This document shows, piece by piece, positions 7,240-13,479 of a stretch of 20,437 nt of DNA. The notes beneath the pieces are model-generated. The model was not told where the DNA came from. It was given only the letters and a program-made list of their open reading frames with translations, and did no database searches. Source of the DNA: VBDM01 sp035317085 (GTDB lineage: Bacteria; Pseudomonadota; Gammaproteobacteria; Burkholderiales; SG8-39). Every line of letters starts with the position of its first letter. Within the stretch, counting starts at the first letter, position 1. The stretch spans positions 1-20,437 of the forward strand of contig DATHHS010000197.1 in the NCBI GenBank assembly GCA_035317085.1, in the 5' to 3' direction. Position numbers and translations under genes: made by a program.

Positions 7240-7254
7240 GCGGGATAGTCCCGC
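7240..7254. promoter_or_regulatory. Perfect inverted repeat between HxlR and SnoaL-like genes
   Basis: GCGGGA (7240-7245) and TCCCGC (7249-7254) surround the centre TAG, in the 114-base divergent gap. It is the best dyad in that gap and ends 32 bases before the SnoaL-like start. It is a candidate binding site for the adjacent HxlR-type regulator. Being GC-rich, it could also be an RNA hairpin. Confidence 0.42.
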
Positions 7255-7286
7255 GCGGACCCGCTCAACCCCAAGGAGATCCAGCC

Positions 7287-7844
7287 ATGCTCACGTTCAA
7301 CAGACAAACCGCCGTCGCCGCCCTCATAGCGGTCGGCCTCGCCGGACCGGCGCTCGCGCAATCCACGGCCGAGCATCCTCTCACCCCTCCTCCCGCTCCC
7401 GAGAGCCAGGCGCCCGCGGTCGAGCGCAACCTCAAGGTCTTCGACGTGCTCGACTTCGACGTCTTCAGCAACCAGAAGTGGAACCGGCTCCACGAAAGCC
7501 ACGCGAAAGACATCGTCGTCACCTGGCCCGACGGCCACGAGACCAAGGGGATCGACAAGCACATCGAGGACCTGAAGGCGCTGTTCGTCTTCGCGCCCGA
7601 CATCACCATCAAGGTTCACCCGGTCCGCTTCGGATCGGGCACATGGACCACGGTGACCGGCGTGATGACCGGCACCTTCAGCCGCCCGATGCCTGCCGGG
7701 AACGGCAAGACGATCGCCCCTACGGGAAAGCGCTTCGCGCTCGGCATGGCCACCATCGGACACTGGAAGGGAGACACCATGGATCACGAGTGGCTGTTCT
7801 GGGACAACCAGGACTTCATGAAGCAGATCGGCCTGGGCAACTGA
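7287..7844 (+). CDS. Exported SnoaL/NTF2-like protein (ester cyclase-like)
   Basis: A 185-residue protein. The ATG at 7287 is fixed by a strong AAGGAGAT ribosome site and a Sec signal peptide (residues 1-24, cleavage after PALA before QST). After a proline-rich linker (about 33-45) comes an alpha+beta-barrel domain of the SnoaL/NTF2 superfamily. It is recognisable from NLKVFDVLDFDVFSNQKW, the DIVVTWPDGHETKGIDKHIEDLKALFVFAPD segment and the C-terminal GDTMDHEWLFWDNQDFMKQIGL, close to the ester-cyclase group. Such domains bind small hydrophobic molecules or catalyse cyclisation and hydrolysis. The substrate cannot be inferred. The gene is divergent from the HxlR regulator and may be its target. 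It converges on the LysR gene with a GC-rich hairpin between them. Confidence 0.8.
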   Translation: MLTFNRQTAVAALIAVGLAGPALAQSTAEHPLTPPPAPESQAPAVERNLKVFDVLDFDVFSNQKWNRLHESHAKDIVVTWPDGHETKGIDKHIEDLKALFVFAPDITIKVHPVRFGSGTWTTVTGVMTGTFSRPMPAGNGKTIAPTGKRFALGMATIGHWKGDTMDHEWLFWDNQDFMKQIGLGN

Positions 7845-7857
7845 TCCGCCGGCGATG

Positions 7858-7878
7858 CCCCGCCAGATTCCGGCGGGG
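7858..7878 (+). terminator. GC-rich hairpin between convergent genes
   Basis: CCCCGCC (7858-7864) and GGCGGGG (7872-7878) form a perfect 7-bp stem with a 7-base loop. It starts 14 bases after the SnoaL-like stop and lies before the convergent LysR stop. There is no T run, so termination is plausible but unproven. It could act on both strands. Confidence 0.45.
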
Positions 7879-7917
7879 ACATCCAGCGTAAGGCCCCGGA
7901 GACGCCGGTGTGGTGGG

Positions 7918-8901
7918 TCAGGACCGGGCAGCCCGACGCGGGCGCTTCACCGCGGGCGCCGACATCGTTTTCGCGACCGCCCGCAGATGCTCGACGAAGA
8001 GCTCGACCACCGGGCTGAGGGTTCGATTCTTCAGCGTGACGATCGCAACGGTCCGCAGCTTCACGTCCAGATCGACCGGCAATGCCTTGAGCGACCACTG
8101 CTTCGCGTTGTAGCGCAGCACGGACTCGGGAAGCACCGTGAGGAAACGCCCGGTCGCGAGCAGATGGTTGCGCAGCAGGATGGAGGTCGCGCTGACTCTC
8201 TCCTGCGGAACCTCCAATCCGCGCGCCTTGAACGCCTCGGCAATCAGTTCGCGGACCATCTGATTCGATGCGAAGATCCATGGCTCATTCACCAATGCTG
8301 CAAGCGTAATCCTGCGACGGCGCGCCCACGAGCTCCGCGCTCCCACCACCACGCGATGCGGATCGTCGAAGAGGATTTCGACATCGAGGTCGTCTTCCGC
8401 AAAAGACCTGGATACCCTTGCCAGGTTCAGGTCGACCCTTCGCTCCCGCAGCTCCCGGAAGTCCAGTGTCTCGGCGTTTGCGTGGACCATACGGACGACG
8501 ATCCGGGGATGACGGCGCGACAACCGGTCGATGGCCGCCGGCAACAACCCGGCGGCCAGGGTATCTCCACATGAGATCCTGACTTCCCCGACCGTCGGGT
8601 TTGCCAGGAACTCGAGGTCCCTTATTCCCTGCCTCAGCTCGTCGAACACCACGTGGCCGCGTTTGAGCAGCGCGTGTGCGTAGAGGGTGGGCGCTATCCC
8701 GCGAGTGCTGCGGTCGAGGAGGCGGACGCGAAGGGTGTCCTCGAGGTTGGCGATCGATTCGGACACGGCGGGCTGGGACATGGCGAGATGCGAGGCGGCC
8801 TTGGCCATGCTCCCCCACTGGACGACCGCGGACAGAATATGAAGATCGCGCAGCTTGAGGCGCCGGCCGATGCGGCTCTCCCAGTGCGGGGCTTTCGCCA
8901 T
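7918..8901 (-). CDS. LysR-family transcriptional regulator
   Basis: A 327-residue regulator of normal LysR length. The N-terminal helix-turn-helix (about residues 16-75) reads LKLRDLHILSAVVQWGSMAKAASHLAMSQPAVSESIANLEDTL in sequence, with RLLDRSTRGIAPT closing it. The effector domain starts near residue 95 (GEVRISCGDTLAAGLLPAAI) and resembles the GbpR/PcaQ-type group that responds to aromatic or organic acids. The basic tail VKRPRRAARS is unusual but short. It is divergent from the PPOX flavoprotein and binding-protein genes and most likely controls them and itself. The ATG at 8901 lies inside a 15-bp palindrome that also contains its AGGGA ribosome site. A good promoter is visible upstream. 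The effector is unknown. Confidence 0.9.
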   Translation of the reverse strand: MAKAPHWESRIGRRLKLRDLHILSAVVQWGSMAKAASHLAMSQPAVSESIANLEDTLRVRLLDRSTRGIAPTLYAHALLKRGHVVFDELRQGIRDLEFLANPTVGEVRISCGDTLAAGLLPAAIDRLSRRHPRIVVRMVHANAETLDFRELRERRVDLNLARVSRSFAEDDLDVEILFDDPHRVVVGARSSWARRRRITLAALVNEPWIFASNQMVRELIAEAFKARGLEVPQERVSATSILLRNHLLATGRFLTVLPESVLRYNAKQWSLKALPVDLDVKLRTVAIVTLKNRTLSPVVELFVEHLRAVAKTMSAPAVKRPRRAARS

Positions 8902-8914
8902 AGGGATTCCCTAT
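8900..8914. promoter_or_regulatory. Palindrome over the LysR start codon
   Basis: ATAGGGA (8900-8906) and TCCCTAT (8908-8914) form a perfect dyad around one central base. In the LysR mRNA one arm is the ribosome site and the other covers the start codon. A 6-bp hairpin with a 3-base loop could therefore limit translation, or the DNA could be an operator. Confidence 0.45.
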
Positions 8915-8996
8915 ATCGTTATCGTGAATATCACGGTTCCCTTTATACCAACAGATCGCTATCGTTACAAGAATCCGATAGAGGGGCGATAACGAT
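8915..8996. promoter_or_regulatory. Paired TATCGT-type repeats flanking the LysR/PPOX intergenic region
   Basis: ATCGTTATCG at 8915-8924 recurs as its exact reverse complement CGATAACGAT at 8987-8996, the latter overlapping the PPOX start codon. TATCGT occurs in tandem at 8914-8925 and again at 8960-8965. CGTGA (8923-8927) and TCACG (8931-8935) form another dyad. Together these look like multiple LysR binding sites spanning both promoters. Confidence 0.5.
8942..8970 (-). promoter_or_regulatory. Probable sigma70 promoter for the LysR gene
   Basis: Read leftward, TTGTAA (8965-8970) and TATAAA (8942-8947) are separated by 17 bases, close to the -35 and -10 consensus. Transcription would start near 8935 and give a leader of about 35 bases containing the start-codon palindrome. 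Confidence 0.5.
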
Positions 8997-9630
8997 GACC
9001 GTCGAATTCAACGAGGTGGTGACTGCCGAGGCGCAGTTCAGGGCCGTCACCGGAAATCCCGCCGAACGCGTGGTGAAGAAACACCTGCAACTCCCGGCGC
9101 TCGACCGGCACTGCCGCGCCTTCATCGGGAAGTGTCCGTTCCTCCTTATCTCTTCCCGCGACGCAGCAGGCAACATGGACATCTCCCCGAAGGGCGATCC
9201 GCCGGGGTTTGTCCGCATGCTGGATGACAAAACCCTGGCCATCCCTGACCGTCCGGGCAATCGCCGCGCGGATACCTTCCGCAACATCCTTGAAAATCCG
9301 CGTGTCGGCCTGCTCTTCCTGATTCCAGGCAAGCAGGAAACGCTGCGCATGTGCGGGACGGCGACGATCGTCAGGGATCGCTGGGTCCGCGAGCCCATGG
9401 CGGTCGCCGGAAAGCTTCCGGAGTTTGCAATCGTCGTACACGTGAACGAGGTCTTTTTTCACTGCGCGAAGTGCGTAATCCGCTCGAGGCTTTGGGACAC
9501 GGCGTCCTGGCCGGACATTGCCGATCTTGCCCATCATGCGCAACTCCTGGTGGAGCATGGAAAACTCGACATGAGTGTCGAGCAGGTACGCGCGAAAATT
9601 CAGCAGAACGAGCGCGAGCGTCTTTATTGA
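8995..9630 (+). CDS. PPOX-type FMN flavoprotein (pyridoxamine 5'-phosphate oxidase family, MSMEG_1061-like)
   Basis: A 211-residue protein of the split-barrel flavin-binding fold. The segment FIGKCPFLLISSRDAAGNMDISPKGDP (about residues 43-69), then LAIPDRPGNRRADTFRNILENPRVGLLFLIPG and a later GTATIVRD, is characteristic of the MSMEG_1061 group of pyridoxamine-phosphate-oxidase-like proteins. Members bind FMN or related cofactors and carry out uncharacterised oxidoreductions. A true PNPOx role is unlikely because the PLP-site and C-terminal motifs of PdxH are absent. The ATG at 8995 follows a GAGGGG ribosome site and lies within a repeat shared with the divergent LysR promoter. The gene is followed after 52 bases by a binding-protein gene. 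An intercistronic hairpin lies between. Confidence 0.85.
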   Translation: MTVEFNEVVTAEAQFRAVTGNPAERVVKKHLQLPALDRHCRAFIGKCPFLLISSRDAAGNMDISPKGDPPGFVRMLDDKTLAIPDRPGNRRADTFRNILENPRVGLLFLIPGKQETLRMCGTATIVRDRWVREPMAVAGKLPEFAIVVHVNEVFFHCAKCVIRSRLWDTASWPDIADLAHHAQLLVEHGKLDMSVEQVRAKIQQNERERLY

Positions 9631-9632
9631 TG

Positions 9633-9656
9633 CTGCCCGACCCCGCAATCGGGCAG
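9633..9656 (+). terminator. Perfect 8-bp hairpin after the PPOX gene
   Basis: CTGCCCGA (9633-9640) and TCGGGCAG (9649-9656) form an 8-bp stem with an 8-base loop, 2 bases after the PPOX stop and 26 bases before the next start. Without a T run it is more likely a partial terminator or an mRNA-stabilising element within the operon. Confidence 0.45.
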
Positions 9657-9682
9657 GTTGAAACGACATAACGGAGGAATGA

Positions 9683-10651
9683 ATGAAACCATTATCGAGT
9701 CTCATGTTCGGCCTGTCGGCGCTCCTGATCGCGGGCAGCCTGGCGGCGCAAACGATTTATCCCGAGAAGCCGGTCCGCGTGATCGTCGGATTCCCGCCCG
9801 GCAGCTCGCCGGACGTCGCCGCGCGTCTGGTCGGCCACAAACTCGCCGAGGCGCTGGGAAAGCCGGTGGTGATCGAAAACATCACCGGCGCCTCCGGCAT
9901 CATCGCAACAGAGCGCGTGGCAAAGGCGGTGCCGGATGGCCATACGCTCGCGTTCGCCTCGAGCGGCTTCGCGGTCAACCCGGGCCTTTACGCGAATCTG
10001 CCGTTCGACCCGGTGAAGGATTTCGCTCCGATCTCGCAGGTTGCCGTGTCGTCGAACATCCTGCTGGTCCACAACGCCGTGCCGGCGAAGAGCGTCCAGG
10101 AGTTGCTGGCGCTGGCCCGAGCGCAACCCGGCATACTCACGTTCGCCTCCGGCGGCAGCGGCAGTTCATCCGGCCTCGCCGGGGTCTTGTTCAAATCCAC
10201 GGCAGGTATCGACATCCGGGAGGTCCCCTACAAGGGCGTGGTCGCGGCGATTCCCGACCTGCTTGGCGGGCGCGTCACGATGGCGTTCATCCCCATGGCG
10301 ACGGGCCTGCCCCTGGTGCGCGAAGGCAAGCTGCGCGCGCTCGCGGTGACCTCGTTGAAGCGCTCGCCGACGTTTCCGGAGTTGCCAACCATCGCCGAGT
10401 CCGGCTATCCGGGCTTCGAAGCGACGAATTGGCACGGGTTCCTCGCGCCGGCCGGTACCCCGGCGACGATCGTCCGCAGGCTTCATCTCGAAACCGTCAA
10501 GGCGCTTGCGCTACCCGACCTGCGCGCCAAGCTCGCCGAGCTTGGTCTGGAAGTCATCGGCAACTCGCCCGATGAGTTCGCCGCGGCCATCAGGTCGGAG
10601 ATTCCGAAGTGGGCGAAGGTGATCAAGGAATCCGGCATCAAGCCGGAATAG
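9683..10651 (+). CDS. Bug/TctC-type tripartite tricarboxylate transporter substrate-binding protein
   Basis: A 322-residue periplasmic binding protein. The signal peptide spans about residues 1-22 (hydrophobic core, cleavage at SLAAQ). The mature protein begins with the hallmark YPEKPVRVIVGFPPGSSPDVAARL, followed by GKPVVIENITGASG and ATERVAKAVPDGHTL. Later come VPYKGVVAAIPDLLGGRVTMAF and the C-terminal LPTIAESGYPGFEATNWHGFLAPAGTP, all standard for the family. These proteins capture carboxylic acids and similar small molecules for TctAB permeases. Many in Burkholderiales are orphans that may act as sensors or share a distant permease. No tctA or tctB lies in this window. The ATG at 9683 has a GGAGGA ribosome site. 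The gene probably forms an operon with the PPOX gene. Confidence 0.93.
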   Translation: MKPLSSLMFGLSALLIAGSLAAQTIYPEKPVRVIVGFPPGSSPDVAARLVGHKLAEALGKPVVIENITGASGIIATERVAKAVPDGHTLAFASSGFAVNPGLYANLPFDPVKDFAPISQVAVSSNILLVHNAVPAKSVQELLALARAQPGILTFASGGSGSSSGLAGVLFKSTAGIDIREVPYKGVVAAIPDLLGGRVTMAFIPMATGLPLVREGKLRALAVTSLKRSPTFPELPTIAESGYPGFEATNWHGFLAPAGTPATIVRRLHLETVKALALPDLRAKLAELGLEVIGNSPDEFAAAIRSEIPKWAKVIKESGIKPE

Positions 10652-10655
10652 TGCC

Positions 10656-10680
10656 CTCCGTCGGGCTCTCGGAGACGGAG
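10656..10680 (+). terminator. Hairpin after the binding-protein gene
   Basis: CTCCGTC (10656-10662) and GACGGAG (10674-10680) give a perfect 7-bp stem with an 11-base loop, starting 4 bases past the stop. No T run follows, so it is a possible Rho-assisted end or 3' stabiliser rather than a textbook intrinsic terminator. Confidence 0.4.
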
Positions 10681-10779
10681 CCACCCATGCCGCCCGGCGC
10701 GCGCCGGCGCACCGAAAGAAGCGCGAGCATATTTGGCATATCATTCCTCCCACCCAAACGCCAGCGGAAAGGAAGCCCC

Positions 10780-11067
10780 ATGTTCGTCCTGTCGGTCAAT
10801 CTTCGCTTCAAGCCCGAACACGTCGAAAGCTGCACCGCCAAGACGATCGAAAACGCGATCGCCTCGCGCAAGGAACCGGCCTGCAAGCAGTTCGACGTGC
10901 TCGTCGACCCGAAGGACCCGACGCAGGTGATGCTCTACGAAGTGTACGTGGACGAGAAGGCCTTCGAAGCGCACCAGCAGACCGCGCACTTCAAGAAATA
11001 CGCTGCCGAGGCGGTGCCTTTGTTCGCCTCGCGCGAGCGCCACGTGTGGAAGCGCGCCTCGCCCTAG
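10780..11067 (+). CDS. Antibiotic biosynthesis monooxygenase-domain protein (putative quinol monooxygenase)
   Basis: A 95-residue ferredoxin-like-fold protein of the ABM superfamily, full length for this group. Visible features are the first strand FVLSVNLRFKPEHVESC, the central ASRKEPACKQFDVLVDPKDPTQVMLYEVYVDEKAFEAHQQTAHFKKYAAEAVPL arrangement read in order, and the closing RERHVWKRA strand. The EVY...AFEAHQQTAHF motif is the usual active-site region. Family members act as small dimeric oxygenases or as detoxifying quinol monooxygenases, often without a cofactor. The substrate here is not known. The ATG at 10780 has a GGAAAGGAAG ribosome site. The gene follows the binding-protein gene after 128 bases, so it probably has its own promoter, and it converges on an unknown minus-strand gene. 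Confidence 0.82.
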   Translation: MFVLSVNLRFKPEHVESCTAKTIENAIASRKEPACKQFDVLVDPKDPTQVMLYEVYVDEKAFEAHQQTAHFKKYAAEAVPLFASRERHVWKRASP

Positions 11068-11102
11068 GCGGCCCGCTCAGCCAGAGAGGTGACGTGCGCC
11101 CG

Positions 11103-11330
11103 TCACCGCTTGCGCTTCACCAGCCGCGGCCCTTCCTTCTGCAGCTTGACCGCGACGGCGGCGTGGAGCTCGCGGGGCTTGAGCCCCTTGAGCTCGGCCG
11201 GCACCTCGAGCAAGGCCGCGCGCTGCCCGCGGGCGGGGCGGAACTCCAGCAGGGGCGCGTTGGCTTCCTTTGAGGGGTGAAAGAGGGCGTGCACCTTGCC
11301 CTTGGCGTCGAACAGGACCTGGACGTGCAT
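11103..11330 (-). CDS. Small basic protein of unknown function
   Basis: A 75-residue protein from the ATG at 11330. A TTG 24 bases further up is also in frame, but it gives an unlikely leader. The sequence starts with a probable beta hairpin (MHVQVLFDAKGKVHALFHPS), continues with PLLEFRPARGQRAALLEVPAELKGLKPRELHAAV and ends in a strongly basic tail (RLVKRKR). There is no signal peptide or membrane segment, so it should be cytoplasmic. I do not recognise the family. Codon third positions are GC-rich and the composition is protein-like, so the frame looks genuine. It lies 10 bases downstream of another unknown gene on the same strand, which suggests a two-gene unit. The ribosome site is poor (only a run of G). 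Confidence 0.6.
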   Translation of the reverse strand: MHVQVLFDAKGKVHALFHPSKEANAPLLEFRPARGQRAALLEVPAELKGLKPRELHAAVAVKLQKEGPRLVKRKR

Positions 11331-11340
11331 GGCAGCCCCC

Positions 11341-11658
11341 CTAGAAGGTGTCAACTTGCGAAGACAGCACCTGGATCCGCGCTACAACCGGCGCGCCCGA
11401 CTGGCCCTGCCCACGCAGGGTCACCAGATTCGCCGTCGCGGCCGGCCTCGAGAGGTTCCACGCCGATCCTTCCGACTGGATGGTGACGCTCTGCGCTATG
11501 TCCTCGTCGCTGGCCGGTTCGATACCGGCCCAGACGCGGCTCCAGCGGAAGGGGCTGATGTTCGAGCCCCAGGTGACGCTGAAGGAGATGGGTACGCCGG
11601 ATGCCATGCTGAGATCGCCTGCCGACGCGATCACCACTGCGGTCGTGAATGCGGCCAT
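11341..11658 (-). CDS. Unknown beta-rich protein upstream of the small basic protein
   Basis: A 105-residue frame from the ATG at 11658, with stop TAG at 11341-11343. The ATG at 11691 is an alternative: AAGGA lies 12 bases before it and it would add 11 residues. The sequence alternates hydrophobic and small polar residues (AAFTTAVVIASAGDLSMASG, then PISFSVTWGSNISPFRW, VWAGIEPASDEDIAQSVTI, and APVVARIQVLSSQV near the end), which predicts a beta sandwich or barrel. It has no cysteine, and four tryptophans in the middle. The N-terminus lacks the positive charge of a signal peptide, so location is unclear. I do not recognise the family. GC-rich third positions support coding on this strand rather than on the overlapping plus-strand frame. 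Confidence 0.58.
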   Translation of the reverse strand: MAAFTTAVVIASAGDLSMASGVPISFSVTWGSNISPFRWSRVWAGIEPASDEDIAQSVTIQSEGSAWNLSRPAATANLVTLRGQGQSGAPVVARIQVLSSQVDTF

Positions 11659-11776
11659 GATGGGCCCCCGTGAGTTGTGTCCTGCAATCATGACGCGCGT
11701 CGTCCTTCCGCGCAACTCGCCTTACTGCGGAATATCCTCTCTTGTTTTATCCTATCGGCACAGGACGGAGCGAACG

Positions 11777-12214
11777 ATGACGGAAAAACCCAGATGGAAA
11801 ACCGACGGCGTGAAGGTCGTGCGCGCCGAGTCGCTCCAAGCGACCATGCGCGAGCCGTCGAGGAAAGGACGCGCGACCGCGTTCGACTTCGCCGGGTCCG
11901 GCGGCCAGAAGACGTGGATCGGGACCGTGACCCTCCAGCCGGGCGCGAACACCGGCGCGCATCACCATGGGCGTCATGAAGTGGCGGTCTACGTCGTGAA
12001 AGGCCGCAGCGAAATACGCTGGGGGGAGAGGCTCGAATTCGCCGCCGAGGTCGGGCCCGGCGACGTCGTCTACTTCGCTCCGTACGTGCCGCATCAGGAG
12101 CGAAACCTCAGTGCCGGCGAGACCGTTGATTTCCTGGTGGTACGCAGCGACAACGAAAGGATTGCGGTCAGTCACGACCTTGCGCCGGTCGAACAACCGG
12201 AAACGGTATTCTGA
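11777..12214 (+). CDS. Cupin-domain protein
   Basis: A 145-residue single-domain cupin. Motif 1 reads GANTGAHHHGRHEVAVYVVKG, giving metal ligands H62, H64 and E68. Motif 2 reads GDVVYFAPYVPHQERN, with H106 as the fourth ligand and the conserved Asn110. All four metal-binding residues are therefore present, and a metal-dependent reaction or ligand-binding role is likely. The family is too broad to name a substrate. The ATG at 11777 follows a GGAG ribosome site. The gene diverges from the two unknown minus-strand genes and converges on the MetE-like gene with only 9 bases between the stops. No partner enzyme is adjacent on the same strand, so it appears to be a single-gene unit. Confidence 0.85.
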   Translation: MTEKPRWKTDGVKVVRAESLQATMREPSRKGRATAFDFAGSGGQKTWIGTVTLQPGANTGAHHHGRHEVAVYVVKGRSEIRWGERLEFAAEVGPGDVVYFAPYVPHQERNLSAGETVDFLVVRSDNERIAVSHDLAPVEQPETVF

Positions 12215-12223
12215 ATCCCTCCC

Positions 12224-13390
12224 CTAGGCCCATAACTGCTTCGTAGCGAGCCGCGCGCCTTCCCGCATCGCCTCGAATTTCGCCCACACCACCGTAGGGT
12301 GCACCTCGGTCGAGTAGCTCGCCTGCGAGGAGAATCCGCAATCGGCGCTCGCCACGACGTTTTCCCGGCCGACCAGTTTCGCGAAGCGCACCAGGCGCTC
12401 GGCGATCAGCACCGGATGCTCGACGATGTTGCTCGCATGCGTGATCACCCCCGGCATGAGCAGCTTGCCCTCGGGGAGCTTGACCGATTCCCACAGGTGA
12501 TATTCGTGCTCGTGGCGCGGGTTGGCGGCTTCGAAGCTGTACGCGCCGGCGTTCACCTTCAGCATGTATTCGACCACGTCCGAGAGCGCCGCCTCGTGGA
12601 TGCGCGGGCCCTCGTTGATCCCGTAGCAGGTGTGGAAGCGCACCTTCTCCGGCGCAATGCCGCGCAGGCTCCCGTTGATCGCCTCGACGTACATTTCGGC
12701 GCGCTTTTTTCGCTGGGCGGCATTCAGCTCGGGATCGGCGAAGATATCGCAGAGAAACGGGTCGTCCACCTGCAACTGGAATCCCGCAGCGACGATCATC
12801 TGGTATTCCGTACGCAGCGCCCGGCCGACCGCGTGGAAGAATTCCTCCTCGGTCCGGTAGTACTCGTTCGTTCCGACGCCGCTCGGCGCCACTGCGGGCA
12901 TGAAAGCGGGCACGAAGGCGTCGTGGGCCTGCGCCCCGGACGCCGCGGCCTTGAGATTCGCCAGGTCGCGCTCGAGCGCTTCCTCGCCGCAATAGTTGAC
13001 CGGCGCGGTGCAGACCAGGGGCACGACCGGAGCGATCGCCCCGCCCGTCATCGCCTCCCTGAAGTATTTTTCGTAATACTCCGGAAAGGCCGCGACCTCG
13101 GCTGGAAATATCTGCCGCTTCAGTTGCGGGCGCGCCTCGAAGCCTTCGAGCCGCTCGCGCACATAGGTGAAGAAGCCGGGCTTGGACTGCTCGCCGTCGC
13201 TGACGATGTCGATTCCCGTCTCGACCTGCTTGCGCACGCACTCCGCCACCGCGCTCTTCACGCGCGTCTCGTAGGCCGCCCCATCGTAGGTAAGGCCCGC
13301 CACCTTGGCCTTCATCAGGTCGAGCAGGTCCCGGGGACGCGGCAGGCTGCCGACGTGGGTGGTGAGGATGCGGCCGGAGCTTCGCGACAT
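12224..13390 (-). CDS. Cobalamin-independent methionine synthase II-family protein (MetE C-terminal-like)
   Basis: A 388-residue protein equivalent to the catalytic half of MetE and lacking the MetE N-terminal domain. The opening ILTTHVGSLPRP and ETGIDIVSDGEQSK are family hallmarks. The zinc site is complete: H253 and C255 (in RFHTCYG), E287 (in SFEAANPR) and C351 (in SADCGFSS). Such proteins transfer methyl or alkyl groups to a thiol, by analogy with MetE and with epoxyalkane:coenzyme M transferase. The true substrate of this short group is mostly unproven, so methionine synthesis should not be assumed. The ATG at 13390 lacks a clear ribosome site. The gene is divergent from the liv-type ABC operon, 89 bases away, which suggests shared regulation. 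Confidence 0.85.
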   Translation of the reverse strand: MSRSSGRILTTHVGSLPRPRDLLDLMKAKVAGLTYDGAAYETRVKSAVAECVRKQVETGIDIVSDGEQSKPGFFTYVRERLEGFEARPQLKRQIFPAEVAAFPEYYEKYFREAMTGGAIAPVVPLVCTAPVNYCGEEALERDLANLKAAASGAQAHDAFVPAFMPAVAPSGVGTNEYYRTEEEFFHAVGRALRTEYQMIVAAGFQLQVDDPFLCDIFADPELNAAQRKKRAEMYVEAINGSLRGIAPEKVRFHTCYGINEGPRIHEAALSDVVEYMLKVNAGAYSFEAANPRHEHEYHLWESVKLPEGKLLMPGVITHASNIVEHPVLIAERLVRFAKLVGRENVVASADCGFSSQASYSTEVHPTVVWAKFEAMREGARLATKQLWA

Positions 13391-13479
13391 GGGCCGGAGT
13401 TTAACCCGCTCCGCGTACCGGGCTGGCGGCTGTCGTCATTTCCCGTTAGGCTTGTCCGATACCGACCCGGGAGACGAGC

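Noticed and set aside
8653..8994. N-terminal extension of the PPOX frame upstream of 8995
   Set aside because: It would run through the LysR gene and its promoter in antisense, and the PPOX homology and ribosome site begin at 8995.
11348..11776. N-terminal extension of the cupin frame back to 11348
   Set aside because: The extended part is the antisense mirror of the unknown gene at 11341-11658, and the cupin ATG at 11777 has its own ribosome site and normal family length.
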